The position numbers and the translations under genes were made by a program. Shown here piece by piece: positions 50,778-59,694 of a DNA stretch of 64,000 nucleotides. Origin of the DNA: Hymenobacter sediminicola (GTDB lineage: Bacteria > Bacteroidota > Bacteroidia > Cytophagales > Hymenobacteraceae); the NCBI RefSeq assembly GCF_014250515.1, contig NZ_CP060202.1, positions 493,001-557,000 of the forward strand. Direction: 5' to 3'. Positions within the stretch are counted from its first letter, which is position 1. Each line of letters begins with the position of its first letter. The notes beneath the pieces are model-generated. The model worked only from the letters and a program-made list of their open reading frames with translations, did not search any database and had not been told where the DNA came from.

Positions 50778-51893
50778 ATGCGCGTCGCCATCGTCATCAA
50801 CACCTCCTGGAACATCTGGAATTTCCGCCGCAGTCTGGTGCAGGCCCTGCAGGCCGCCGGGCACGAGGTGCTGGCTATTGCGCCGCCCGATGCCTACTCG
50901 GAGCGCCTCGAAACAGAGCTTGGCTGCCGCTACGTGCCCATTCCGATGGAAAACAAGGGCACCAATCCCATCAAGGATGCCTTGCTCACGCGCCAGTTCT
51001 ACGACATTTACCGCCGCGAAAAGCCCGATGTGGTGCTACACTATACCATCAAGCCCAACATCTACGGCACGCTAGCGGCCCGGCTGGCCGGCATCCCAAG
51101 CGTGAACAACGTGAGTGGGCTGGGTACGGTGTTCATCGTGAAAAACCTGGTGAGTAAGGTGGCACTAGGACTCTACCGCTTCGCATTTCGGTTTCCGCGC
51201 AAAGTGTTTTTCCAGAATGACGATGACCGGCAGCTGTTTCTGCAGCACGGCCTGGTGCGCCCCGCCATTACAGACCTGCTGCCTGGCTCCGGCGTGGCCA
51301 CCGACAAGTTCCGGCCCGCGGCCACCTTCACCCGCAACCAGCCCTTCACGTTTCTGATGATTGCGCGGGTGCTCTACGAGAAGGGGGTAGAAGAATATTT
51401 TGAGGCGGCCCGCTTGGTGCGCGAGGCTGTGCCCGGCACCCGCATTCAACTGCTGGGCGGTATTGATGAGAGTGGCGGCGTTGGCGTGAAGCGGGCTGTG
51501 TTTGAGCAGTGGCTGACGGCCGGCAACGTAGAGTACCTGGGCACATCCGACGACGTAGCGGCCCAGATTCGGCAGGCCGACTGCGTGGTGCTGCCCAGCT
51601 ACCGCGAAGGCACGCCCAAAACCCTGCTCGAAGCCGCCGCCATGGCCAAACCTATCGTCACGACGGACGTGCCCGGCTGCCGCGAAACCGTGGTAGATGG
51701 CCAGAACGGCCTGCTCTGCGAAGTGCGCAACGCCTCGGACCTGGCGGCCAAAATGCTGCAGATTCTGCGTCTTTCCGATGCTGAGCTGGAGCAGATGGGC
51801 CGCGCTGGCCGCCACCTCGCCGAAACCAAGTTTGACGAGCGAATCGTCCTGAATAAATACCTGCAGGAAGTAGCCGCCGTGGGCCGCAACTAA
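50778..51893 (+). CDS. Glycosyltransferase family 4 protein
   Basis: A 371-residue GT-B enzyme. N-terminal domain begins MRVAIVINTSWNIWNFR and includes HEVLAIAPPD and DVVLHYTIKPNIYG. The C-terminal nucleotide-sugar domain has GSGVATDKF, FLMIARVLYEKGVEEYFEAA, LLGGIDES, the EX7E-type site in VVLPSYREGTPKTLLEAAAMAKP, and TTDVPGCRETV. Close in layout to PglA-type transferases that act on undecaprenyl-linked sugars. The neighbour rfbC on the same strand suggests a role in surface polysaccharide. Acceptor unknown. Confidence 0.88.
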   Translation: MRVAIVINTSWNIWNFRRSLVQALQAAGHEVLAIAPPDAYSERLETELGCRYVPIPMENKGTNPIKDALLTRQFYDIYRREKPDVVLHYTIKPNIYGTLAARLAGIPSVNNVSGLGTVFIVKNLVSKVALGLYRFAFRFPRKVFFQNDDDRQLFLQHGLVRPAITDLLPGSGVATDKFRPAATFTRNQPFTFLMIARVLYEKGVEEYFEAARLVREAVPGTRIQLLGGIDESGGVGVKRAVFEQWLTAGNVEYLGTSDDVAAQIRQADCVVLPSYREGTPKTLLEAAAMAKPIVTTDVPGCRETVVDGQNGLLCEVRNASDLAAKMLQILRLSDAELEQMGRAGRHLAETKFDERIVLNKYLQEVAAVGRN

Positions 51894-51977
51894 AACCAGC
51901 GCGTTCCGGCTGAGGCCAAATCTGCCTACCTTGCGGCGCGGTAAAGCCCTCCGTACCTATAGAGATAAATCAGTTAC

Positions 51978-52520
51978 ATGGAGTTTAAGCAGTTCGATAT
52001 TCCGGACGTGGTGGAAGTGCTGCCGCGGGTATTCGGAGATGCCCGCGGGGCATTTTTTGAGTCGTTCAGTGCCCAGCGTATGAAGGAAGCCGGCATCGAA
52101 GGCGACTGGGTACAGGACAATCAGTCGCGCTCCGACCGGGGCGTGGTGCGAGGCCTGCATTTCCAGCAACCACCTTATGCGCAGGCCAAGCTAGTGCGCG
52201 TAGCAGCCGGCCGCGCCCTAGATGTGATAGTAGATATCCGCCGCAACTCGCCTACTTATGGCCGGCATCTGGCAGTGGAGCTGGATGCGGAGCGCTACAA
52301 CATGCTGTATGTGCCGGTTGGGTTTGCCCACGGTTTCACGGCGCTGGAAGACAACACGCTCTTCCTATATAAGTGCACCAACTACTACGCCCCACAAGCG
52401 GAAGGTGGTCTACTCTGGAACGACCCTGCGCTAGGTATTAACTGGGGAGTGCATAATCCTACCATCTCTGCCAAAGACCAGGTGCTGCCCACCCTGGCCG
52501 AATTCGACAGCCCCTTTTAG
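51978..52520 (+). CDS. rfbC: dTDP-4-dehydrorhamnose 3,5-epimerase
   Basis: A 180-residue cupin-fold enzyme of the dTDP-L-rhamnose pathway. PRVFGDARGAFFESFSAQRM, FVQDNQSRSDRGVVRGLHFQ (catalytic His in GLHFQ), KLVRVAAGRALDVIVDIRRNSPTYGRH, and LYVPVGFAHGFTALED cover the active site and Tyr/Asp positions. Length 180 is standard. The other rhamnose genes (rfbA, B, D) are not in this window. It follows the glycosyltransferase by 84 nt, with a near-match promoter (TACCTTGC) in between. A palindromic repeat follows it. Confidence 0.95.
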   Translation: MEFKQFDIPDVVEVLPRVFGDARGAFFESFSAQRMKEAGIEGDWVQDNQSRSDRGVVRGLHFQQPPYAQAKLVRVAAGRALDVIVDIRRNSPTYGRHLAVELDAERYNMLYVPVGFAHGFTALEDNTLFLYKCTNYYAPQAEGGLLWNDPALGINWGVHNPTISAKDQVLPTLAEFDSPF

Positions 52521-52544
52521 GATAGGAGGGAACAACCCCCTTGG

Positions 52545-52626
52545 CATCGTGAGCAAAGCGAAGGACCTTCTTACATCTGAACAGAATCGTTCAAGCGTAA
52601 GAAGGTCCTTCGCTTTGCTCACGATG
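52545..52626. repeat. Palindromic intergenic repeat, copy D
   Basis: A 36-bp arm at 52545-52580 matches the complement of 52591-52626 at 33 of 36 positions. It carries the core gcgaaggacctt shared with copies B and C. It lies between convergent rfbC and murF and probably terminates both. Confidence 0.9.
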
Positions 52627-52659
52627 AGTGCATTACTCGTGCACTTACCGCTACCTGAC

Positions 52660-53964
52660 TTATACCAGTTCCAGCAGTGTTTCCAGGCCCATGCCGCGCG
52701 AGCCTTTAATCAGGATTTGGCGGTCCTTCATGTTTTGGGTTTGTAGCCAGGCCGCCGCTTCGGGTTTGGTGGCGAAGTAGTGGAAAGCAGAACTGGCCTC
52801 GGCAGCCCGCACCATATCCGACCCGATGAGCACAACGGTGCCCAGTGGCAGGCCCTGTAGCAGTGTGCCCAGTGCCTGGTGTTCTGCAAGGCTTTCTTGC
52901 CCCAGCTCAAACATGTCGCCGAGAATAACCACCTTGGCCGAGTTCGGAACGCCGGGCCGAGCGGCAAAGCTGCGTAGAGCCGCCGCCATGCTGCTGGGGT
53001 TGGCATTGTAGGCGTCCAGCACTACCTCGTTCTGGCTGGTTTTTACCAGCTGTGAGCGGTTATTAGTAGGTGCGTAGTCGGCCAGCGCCTGCGCAATATC
53101 AGCGGCCGGTACCTCAAAATAAGCTCCCACAGCAGCGGCGGCGGCCAGGTTCGGGAAGTTATAGTCGCCGGTGATGTGAGCCTCCGCCACCGACCCATCG
53201 AAGAGGCGCAACACTACCTGCGGCGCCGCACTGATAAGGGTAGCCGGATACGTGTCGGCGGGGCCGGGGTATGTGACGCGCTGTTGCACTACCTCAGCCA
53301 AAGCGGGCAACTTCGGGTCCAGCGTATTTACGAAGGCCGTACCGTCTACTTTCGCCAGGAACCGGAACAGTTCCGACTTGCCCCGCGCAATGCCGGTTTC
53401 GCCCCCAAACCCTTCCAAGTGGGCCTTGCCAATGTTGGTGATAAGGCCATGCGTAGGCGCCGCAATCCGGCACAGAAGATCTATTTCGCCTTGGTGGTTG
53501 GCCCCCATTTCCACAATGGCCAGCTCATGCTCGCCGGGCCGGATGCTGAGCAGCGTCAGGGGTACCCCAATGTGGTTGTTGAGGTTGCCGCGCGTGTATT
53601 GCACCCGGTAGCGGCGGCTGAGCACAGCATGCACCAGTTCCTTGGTAGTGGTTTTGCCATTCGAGCCCGTGATGGCCAACACCGGAATAATGAGCTGCTG
53701 CCGATGGTAGTGGGCCAGATCCTGCAGCGTTTGCAGTGGGTCGGGGGCGTAGGTATAGCGGTCTGGCGCCTGCTGGGCCAGTGCGGCATCATCTACTACA
53801 GCGTAGCGGGCACCTTGCGCCAGTGCCTGAGGGGCGAAGTCGGCCCCGCGAAAGGTGGGCCCGTTGAGGGCAAAGAACAGCGTATTCGCTTGTTGCTGGC
53901 GCGAATCGGTGCTGACACTGGTGCAGGCGCGAAACCGGTCGTAGAGCGCCGCTATATCTTCCAT
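52660..53964 (-). CDS. murF: UDP-N-acetylmuramoyl-tripeptide-D-alanyl-D-alanine ligase
   Basis: A 434-residue Mur ligase that adds D-Ala-D-Ala to the UDP-MurNAc tripeptide in peptidoglycan synthesis. It begins with the short MurF N-domain (VSTDSRQQQANTLFFALNG; KGADFAPQAL form), then the ATP loop ITGSNGKTTTKELV, TRGNLNNHIGVPLTLL, ELAIVEMGANHQGEIDLL, ITNIGKAHLEGFG, and DAYNANPSSM, all signature segments of this family. ATG 53964 is preferred over 54030. Divergent from the FG-GAP gene 76 nt away; not in an mra/mur cluster. Confidence 0.95.
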   Translation of the reverse strand: MEDIAALYDRFRACTSVSTDSRQQQANTLFFALNGPTFRGADFAPQALAQGARYAVVDDAALAQQAPDRYTYAPDPLQTLQDLAHYHRQQLIIPVLAITGSNGKTTTKELVHAVLSRRYRVQYTRGNLNNHIGVPLTLLSIRPGEHELAIVEMGANHQGEIDLLCRIAAPTHGLITNIGKAHLEGFGGETGIARGKSELFRFLAKVDGTAFVNTLDPKLPALAEVVQQRVTYPGPADTYPATLISAAPQVVLRLFDGSVAEAHITGDYNFPNLAAAAAVGAYFEVPAADIAQALADYAPTNNRSQLVKTSQNEVVLDAYNANPSSMAAALRSFAARPGVPNSAKVVILGDMFELGQESLAEHQALGTLLQGLPLGTVVLIGSDMVRAAEASSAFHYFATKPEAAAWLQTQNMKDRQILIKGSRGMGLETLLELV

Positions 53965-54040
53965 GAGTAGTAACTTAGGGCTTGATTTTTGTGTTCTGCT
54001 GGCAATAATCGGTGTTCTCCCGGAAAACAACTTCTCGTCT

Positions 54041-56335
54041 ATGACTCAACGCGTTATTCATTCGTTTTCCGTTCTGATTCTGCTGCTCGCGGTTGGTTTG
54101 CCCACTGTAGCAACTGCCCAAAATACGGCTTTTGGCTTTGAATTCCGGGATGTGGCAAAAGTAGTGCAGGCCGGCGATACCCTGCGCAGCCCCTGGGCCG
54201 GTGGCCTCGACTCGCCCCAGTTTTCCAGCCTCGACCTGAACGGCGACAGCCAAAACGACTTGTTCATCTTCGACCGGCGCACACGGCGGGTGCTGACGTT
54301 CCTCAATGCGGCCGCGCCTGGTGGCGGCCGCCAGTGGCAATATGCTCCCGACTACGCGCTGCTGTTTCCGGCAGACCTGCAGAACTGGGCCCTGCTGCGC
54401 GACTATGATTGCGACGGCCGTCCGGATCTGTTTACCAGCGCCAACAATGGTAACGATGTCCGGGTATTCAGAAACGTGGCAGGCGTGGGTGGGCGGCCGC
54501 AGTTTCAGCTCGTAGTTGCTCAGATTCGGGCTGCATTTGCCGGTTCCTCTCCCATCAATATCAACACGGGCAATAACCTGCCTTCTATTAAGGATGTGGA
54601 TGGCGACGGCCGCCTCGATATTCTGGTCGTCGACTGGGACAGTAACCGCATTATCTCACAGTACCAGAACATCAGTACCGGCTCCTGCGGCGGGCTCAGC
54701 TTTGAGCTGACCAATCAGGTGTGGGGCAACATCCGGAATTGCCTGGGTACATGCGGCTCCTACCTGTTCAGCGCTACGCCTGTCATTTGCCGCCCCGGCC
54801 AGGTGCAGCACACCTTTGGCAGCAACCTGACGCTCGTTGACCTAGACGGTGACGGCGACCAGGACGCGCTGATGGGCCGCGACTATTGCACCGAGTTGGT
54901 ATCGATGCTGAACCAGGGCACGCCGCAGTCGGCTGCCATGACCAGTGCTAATACCAACTTCCCAACGGCTGCTACTGCTGTCCGGCTTCCCTATTTTCCG
55001 GCTGCTTATCACCTTGACGTGAACTTTGATGGCCGCCCCGATCTACTGGTGGCGCCCAACGTTTACGACAACCTCGACAGCATTGAAATGCGCCGCACGG
55101 TGCGCTACTACGAAAACACCAGTACCGGTGCGGCACCTGTTTTTGACTTTCGGCAGCCCGATTTTCTGCAGAAGGAGATGATTGAAACCAGCACGCAGGC
55201 CGCGCCGGTATTTCTGGACGTAGATGCCGATGGCCGGCAAGACCTGCTGGTTTCTGGTCTGCGCCGCGACGCGCCGGGTGGCTTTCTGGTAGCGTCGCTG
55301 GCTTATTACCGCAATACTGGTACCGCTACACGCCCGGTATACCAGCTCATCACGAGCGACTATCTAAACCTGTCGTCCAAGAAGTTCGGTGGGCTTCGGC
55401 CTACCATCGCCGACCTGAACCGCGACGGTGCGCCGGACCTGGTGTGCATCGGCTACTACTCCATTGGTCGGCGGCAGTTTTTGGGCTACTACCAGAATCT
55501 GGCCGCTGCCGGCCAGGCCCCGAATTTCGACACGGCCACGATGCGGTACATTGAAAACGTGCCGAACGATGCCGATGATGCCGTGACGTTCTTTGACGTG
55601 GATAACGACGGCTACCTGGATATGCTGTACGGCACCTATTCTAACCGCTCTGACTTTCCAGCGGGCCAAGGCCTGTGGTACTTCCGCAACAATGGCACCA
55701 GCCCGGTGGAAAGTGCCTTTGTGTTGACCAACAGCGACTTTGGACAAATTCGTACGGCAGCGGGCACGCGTCCGGCTAAACTGTACCCAATTGTGGCGGA
55801 CTTTGATGGCGACACCATGCCGGATCTGGTAACTATAGATGCTACTGGCACGGTAAAGTTTTTTGCCAACCTCCGGGCCCAAAACGGCATTTTCCTGGAG
55901 CGTACCAGCCTGTTTTATAACGCCGCCACCGGCGCCTACGATGATGGCTACCTCGGCAACCGGGAGTCTAACCACTTCGCGCTGGCTGCCGCTGATGTGA
56001 ATGGGGATGGTGCCCCGGAACTGTTCATCGGGACGGAAGCCGGAGGCGTGCTGGCTGCCACCACGCGAAACCGGGTGCTGAGCACCCGTGGTGCTGCCAC
56101 CCAGGCGCTGCCCCTCTCGCTCTACCCCAACCCCGCCACAGCTACTACCACCGTGGAGGCCGCGCGCCCCGTAAGCCTGAGCCTTCTCGACCTCACTGGC
56201 CGGGTGGTCCGTACTGCCGCTACGCCCGCTCGCCAGCACCACCTCGACCTGCGCGGCCTAGCCGCTGGCCTCTACCTGGTTCGTTGCCAGACTGCTGACG
56301 GCCAGATAGGTATTCAGCGGCTGGTAGTGAAATAA
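54041..56335 (+). CDS. Secreted FG-GAP/VCBS repeat protein with T9SS sorting domain
   Basis: A 764-residue exported protein. Signal peptide ends near PTVATAQ. The mature part has at least eight FG-GAP-like units marked by calcium-binding loops of the DxDxDGxxD type (LNGDSQNDLF, DYDCDGRPDLF, VDGDGRLDILV, LDGDGDQDALM, VDADGRQDLLV, LNRDGAPDLVC, VDNDGYLDMLY, VNGDGAPELF), which build a beta-propeller. The last 75 residues are a T9SS type A sorting domain (YPNPATATTTVE ... GLYLVRCQTADGQ). Probably a cell-surface binding protein. The ATG 54041 starts the signal peptide; the frame extends to 53963. Confidence 0.9.
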   Translation: MTQRVIHSFSVLILLLAVGLPTVATAQNTAFGFEFRDVAKVVQAGDTLRSPWAGGLDSPQFSSLDLNGDSQNDLFIFDRRTRRVLTFLNAAAPGGGRQWQYAPDYALLFPADLQNWALLRDYDCDGRPDLFTSANNGNDVRVFRNVAGVGGRPQFQLVVAQIRAAFAGSSPININTGNNLPSIKDVDGDGRLDILVVDWDSNRIISQYQNISTGSCGGLSFELTNQVWGNIRNCLGTCGSYLFSATPVICRPGQVQHTFGSNLTLVDLDGDGDQDALMGRDYCTELVSMLNQGTPQSAAMTSANTNFPTAATAVRLPYFPAAYHLDVNFDGRPDLLVAPNVYDNLDSIEMRRTVRYYENTSTGAAPVFDFRQPDFLQKEMIETSTQAAPVFLDVDADGRQDLLVSGLRRDAPGGFLVASLAYYRNTGTATRPVYQLITSDYLNLSSKKFGGLRPTIADLNRDGAPDLVCIGYYSIGRRQFLGYYQNLAAAGQAPNFDTATMRYIENVPNDADDAVTFFDVDNDGYLDMLYGTYSNRSDFPAGQGLWYFRNNGTSPVESAFVLTNSDFGQIRTAAGTRPAKLYPIVADFDGDTMPDLVTIDATGTVKFFANLRAQNGIFLERTSLFYNAATGAYDDGYLGNRESNHFALAAADVNGDGAPELFIGTEAGGVLAATTRNRVLSTRGAATQALPLSLYPNPATATTTVEAARPVSLSLLDLTGRVVRTAATPARQHHLDLRGLAAGLYLVRCQTADGQIGIQRLVVK

Positions 56336-56361
56336 CCCAAAAACAGCCGAAGTCTCCACCT

Positions 56362-56408
56362 AAGTAAAATGCCCCTGTTACCACATTGGTAGCCGGGGCA
56401 TTTTACTT
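56362..56408. terminator. Bidirectional intrinsic terminator
   Basis: AAGTAAAATGCCCC (56362-56375) pairs with GGGGCATTTTACTT (56395-56408). It lies between convergent genes ending at 56335 and 56431. Confidence 0.85.
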
Positions 56409-56430
56409 GGGTTAGTGAGAGCAGTTGAGT

Positions 56431-57234
56431 TTAGCGTGCTACCTCTTCTGATTGGGTCAGTTCGAAGGGGTCGGCGTCCTGGAGCGCTGGAAACCGTTCC
56501 CTGAACGCCTCCAGATCGGCGCGGCGGAGGGAGCGGGTGATACCGGTTTCCTGGTTTCCCACCTCCACCAGATATTCGCCACGCATGTCAAGCAGGGCAG
56601 AGTCGCCGGCGTAGGCCAAGCTGTTGCCATCGATGCCCACGCAATTCACTCCCATTGTATAGGCCAGGTTTTCTATGGCCCGGGCCCGTAGCAGCGTCAT
56701 CCAGGCGGTGCGGCGCGAGGCCGGCCAGTTCGCTACATACAGCAGTAGGTCGTAGGGCTGGTGCATGGGGTTGCGGCTCCAGACCGGAAAGCGCAGGTCG
56801 TAGCAGACCAGTGGACAGATGCGCCAGCCGCGCCATTCCTCAATCAGGCGCTCAGTACCGGCTGTGTAAACGTTCTGCTCGCCGGCTATCGAAAACAGAT
56901 GGCGCTTGTTGTAATAGCTGATGCTGCCATCGGGGCGCACCCATAGCAGACGGTTGAAATAACTCCCCTGCTCGTCCCGAATAATAATACTGCCGGCAAT
57001 AACGGCATCACGGGCAACGGCCAATTCCTGCATCCAGGCCACAGTTGGGCCCGACATGGTTTCTGCCAGTTGGGGCGCATCCATGCTGAAGCCAGTAGTG
57101 AACATTTCGGGCAGTACAATCAGGTCGGTGGCAATGGATATTTCACCAATATGCCGCTGCAGCTCCGCACGATTAGCTGCCGGATCGTGCCACTGTAAGG
57201 AGGCTTGCACAAAAGAAACGGTGAGGTCAGCCAT
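56431..57234 (-). CDS. Omega-amidase (nitrilase superfamily, YafV/NIT2 type)
   Basis: A 267-residue C-N hydrolase. The catalytic Glu is in LIVLPEMFTTGFSMD, the Lys in YYNKRHLFSIAGE and the Cys in CPLVCYDLRFPVWSRN. Local motifs (EMFTTGFSM, RHLFS, YDLRFPVW) are those of omega-amidases, which hydrolyse alpha-ketoglutaramate and alpha-ketosuccinamate. The next leftward-reading gene upstream encodes an aminotransferase of the glutamine-transaminase class, which makes that substrate. ATG 57234 is preferred over 57309. Confidence 0.88.
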   Translation of the reverse strand: MADLTVSFVQASLQWHDPAANRAELQRHIGEISIATDLIVLPEMFTTGFSMDAPQLAETMSGPTVAWMQELAVARDAVIAGSIIIRDEQGSYFNRLLWVRPDGSISYYNKRHLFSIAGEQNVYTAGTERLIEEWRGWRICPLVCYDLRFPVWSRNPMHQPYDLLLYVANWPASRRTAWMTLLRARAIENLAYTMGVNCVGIDGNSLAYAGDSALLDMRGEYLVEVGNQETGITRSLRRADLEAFRERFPALQDADPFELTQSEEVAR

Positions 57235-57482
57235 GGAGGTGAAGCAACAATGAAGAGCAGGGCAGAAATACGGTGTACACCAACGCCTCAAAAGGTAAGC
57301 TATTGGCAAGTAGAATAATGCTATAATTTATATAATTATTTCATATCAATGGGGCCGCGGGTTTGCTATTGTATCTTAGATATAGTGCTTGAAATATACG
57401 AGTAGTTGTAACTGAGTAGATTGCAACAGAGGCAGGCTGCAAGTATGGCGCTTACACTTATAAGGGTGAGTGGCCTGCGCAG

Positions 57483-58643
57483 TTACAGACCAACCAACCG
57501 CTGTGCCGCCGCATGCAATGTGCTATCCTGCTTCGCGAAGCAGAATCGGATCAGCCCGTCGTCGTGGCCATCATGATAGAAAGCGGAAACGGGCACTACT
57601 GCCACACCCGCTTCACGTGTGAGCCGCTGGGCAAACGCCACATCCCCTTCGGCAGAAATCTGCCGGTAGCGGGCCAGCTGAAAATAGCCGCCGGGCACGG
57701 GCAGCAGTTCAAAGCGGGAGCCCGCCAGTAGGCTGCGGAACAGGTCGCGCTTGTACTGGTAGAAGTCTGGCAGGCTCTGGTCGTGGGTAGTATCGGTTTC
57801 CAGGGCATCGGCCAGCGCGTGCTGCGTAGGAGTACTCACGGCGAAAGTCAGAAACTGATGCACCCGGCGTACCTCTGCCGTAAGAGCAGCCGGAGCTATG
57901 CAATAGCCCATTTTCCAGCCCGTAGCGTGGTACGTTTTGCCGAAAGAAGACAGTACGAAGGCCCGCTCCCGCAACTCCGGATGCAGAAGCACGCTTTGGT
58001 GCGGCTGCTCATCAAATACCATATGCTCATACACTTCGTCGCTGAGTACGAACGTATCGGTGTCGCGCAGCAGGTCCGCAAGCAGGTGCAGATCCTGAGC
58101 GCTCAGCACCGCGCCGCTGGGGTTGTGCGGTGAGTTGAGCATAATAAGCCGGGTGCGCGGCGTGAGAGCGGCCCGTACCCGGTCCCAGTCGGGGCGGAAG
58201 TCGGGGGCTTCCAAAGGCACATAAATCGGTACGCCTCCCTGAAGCCGAATGGCCGGACCATAAAGGTCATAGGCAGGTTCTAGCACCAGCACTTCATCTC
58301 CCGGATGCACCACGGCTGCCAGCACCGCATAAAGCGCCTCCGTTGCGCCGCAAGTTATGGTTACTTCTGTGGCTGGGTCGGGAGCCGACACGCCGTAGAC
58401 GCGGGCCGTTTTGTGGGCAATGGCTTCGCGCAGGCGCAGCAGACCCGGCATTGGAGCATATTGGTGATGGCCGGGCGTGGTGGCGTGCCGAGCCAGCGCC
58501 TGCTGCAACGCCACTGGTGGGTCGTAGTCTGGGAAGCCCTGCGCCAGATTGATGGCACCACACTCCTGCGCCAACTGGGTCATCAAGGAGAAAATGCTGG
58601 TACCGATGTCGGGCAGCTTGGAAACGAGGACAGGACGGGCCAT
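57483..58643 (-). CDS. Methionine/glutamine-type aminotransferase (YbdL/KAT class I)
   Basis: A 386-residue PLP enzyme of fold type I. INLAQGFPDYDPP near the start, ATEVTITCGATEALYAVLAAVV, NSPHNPSGAVL, VLSDEVYEHMVFD, and the PLP Lys in SSFGKTYHATGWKMGY identify it with YbdL and kynurenine/glutamine transaminase K. These enzymes transaminate 2-keto-4-methylthiobutyrate with glutamine in methionine salvage; the ketoglutaramate formed is removed by omega-amidase, encoded next to it. ATG 58643 is preferred over 58685. Confidence 0.92.
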   Translation of the reverse strand: MARPVLVSKLPDIGTSIFSLMTQLAQECGAINLAQGFPDYDPPVALQQALARHATTPGHHQYAPMPGLLRLREAIAHKTARVYGVSAPDPATEVTITCGATEALYAVLAAVVHPGDEVLVLEPAYDLYGPAIRLQGGVPIYVPLEAPDFRPDWDRVRAALTPRTRLIMLNSPHNPSGAVLSAQDLHLLADLLRDTDTFVLSDEVYEHMVFDEQPHQSVLLHPELRERAFVLSSFGKTYHATGWKMGYCIAPAALTAEVRRVHQFLTFAVSTPTQHALADALETDTTHDQSLPDFYQYKRDLFRSLLAGSRFELLPVPGGYFQLARYRQISAEGDVAFAQRLTREAGVAVVPVSAFYHDGHDDGLIRFCFAKQDSTLHAAAQRLVGL

Positions 58644-58731
58644 GTGGGTATTTCGGCAGTCAGGATGAACGGCCAAAATACACAACGGTCCGCAGATCAG
58701 GTGCCCGTACCAGCCTTGCAGTAGCTACTAA

Positions 58732-59532
58732 CTAGTGCGCGGCTACCTCTGCCGAGATATTGCGCATAGCGCCTACCATGCGCACCGGCAGGCCAGTGGC
58801 ATCATGAATAACGCAGGCACGGTCCTGAATGGTGAGGTATATGCCATCGGAGCGCCGCAGCCGGAATTCAGATTCCAGCAGCTTGGCGCTGGTCGTCAGG
58901 TCGTCCTGCACGCCGTTGGTCACCCGCTCCAAATCATCGGGGTGGATGAGACTGAGCCAGAACGAGACAGTCTCGGTGTCCGGGCGGGGTGGGTAGCCCA
59001 CCATCTGCCAGAACTCTTCGCTGTACCACATGCGGCCCGAAGTCATATCCCAGTCCCACATCAGGTCGTTGGTGGCACGGGCCATCAACTCAAACAGCTC
59101 ACGGCCGCGGCGCTCCTGAATTTCAGTGCGCTTCTGCTCATCAATGTCGGTGGAGGTGCCCAGCCAGCCGAGCAGACGGCCACCGGTGGCATACAGCGGT
59201 ACTACCCGGTCGAGGTACCAGCGGTAGCGGCCGTCCTGGCCACGCCAGCGCAGATGCAGCTCCATGGTTTTGCCATTAGGCAAATGGCGCAACTGGGCTT
59301 CGGCAGCTTCCGCCCGGTCTTCGGGGTGCAGATATTCCACGAAGCCGCCGTCAGCAAGGGCATTGGCAGGCGCTCCAGTATAGCTGTGCCAGCGCTTATT
59401 GCAATGAATGACGGTGCCATCAGGCGTGGAAAGCCAGGCCAAGTGCGGCAGCGCATCGAGCATGGGTACCGGCTGCAACTCCCGCATCAGGGTTTGGGCG
59501 GCAGCAGTTTCAGTGATATCAGACCAGAGCAT
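58732..59532 (-). CDS. Orphan double-PAS protein without output domain
   Basis: A 266-residue cytosolic protein with two PAS/PAC units: about 25-135 (HLAWLSTPDGTVIHCNKRWHSYTG ... LLGWLGTSTDIDEQKRTE) and about 150-265 (LMWDWDMTSGRMWYSEEFWQMVGY ... VRMVGAMRNISAE). Nothing follows: no kinase, cyclase or GGDEF. The first residues (SDITETAAAQ) look like the end of a PAC motif of another, missing PAS domain, which suggests this gene is the tail of a once longer sensor. The frame is closed upstream. Cofactor unknown. Confidence 0.8.
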   Translation of the reverse strand: MLWSDITETAAAQTLMRELQPVPMLDALPHLAWLSTPDGTVIHCNKRWHSYTGAPANALADGGFVEYLHPEDRAEAAEAQLRHLPNGKTMELHLRWRGQDGRYRWYLDRVVPLYATGGRLLGWLGTSTDIDEQKRTEIQERRGRELFELMARATNDLMWDWDMTSGRMWYSEEFWQMVGYPPRPDTETVSFWLSLIHPDDLERVTNGVQDDLTTSAKLLESEFRLRRSDGIYLTIQDRACVIHDATGLPVRMVGAMRNISAEVAAH

Positions 59533-59694
59533 AGGGGTGTGTCAGGGGGCAGGCAGAGCAGGCACGAAAGATACGGCAACTGCAAGGAATATAGGGGCGG
59601 CGGTATACCTGTACTTGACTATAGAGCAGCCATTGCCTGAAAACCGGCCGCAACAACACAAGGCAACCGATTTTCAGTGGAAGACAATGCGGGG

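Noticed and set aside
55364..56242. 292-codon minus-strand ORF opposite the FG-GAP protein gene
   Set aside because: The plus strand carries regular DxDxDG repeats and a T9SS domain; the minus frame has none.
59533..59694. Extension of the PAS gene to a third PAS domain
   Set aside because: The upstream frame has a stop and no PAS-like sequence; only the residues at the very start resemble a PAC end.
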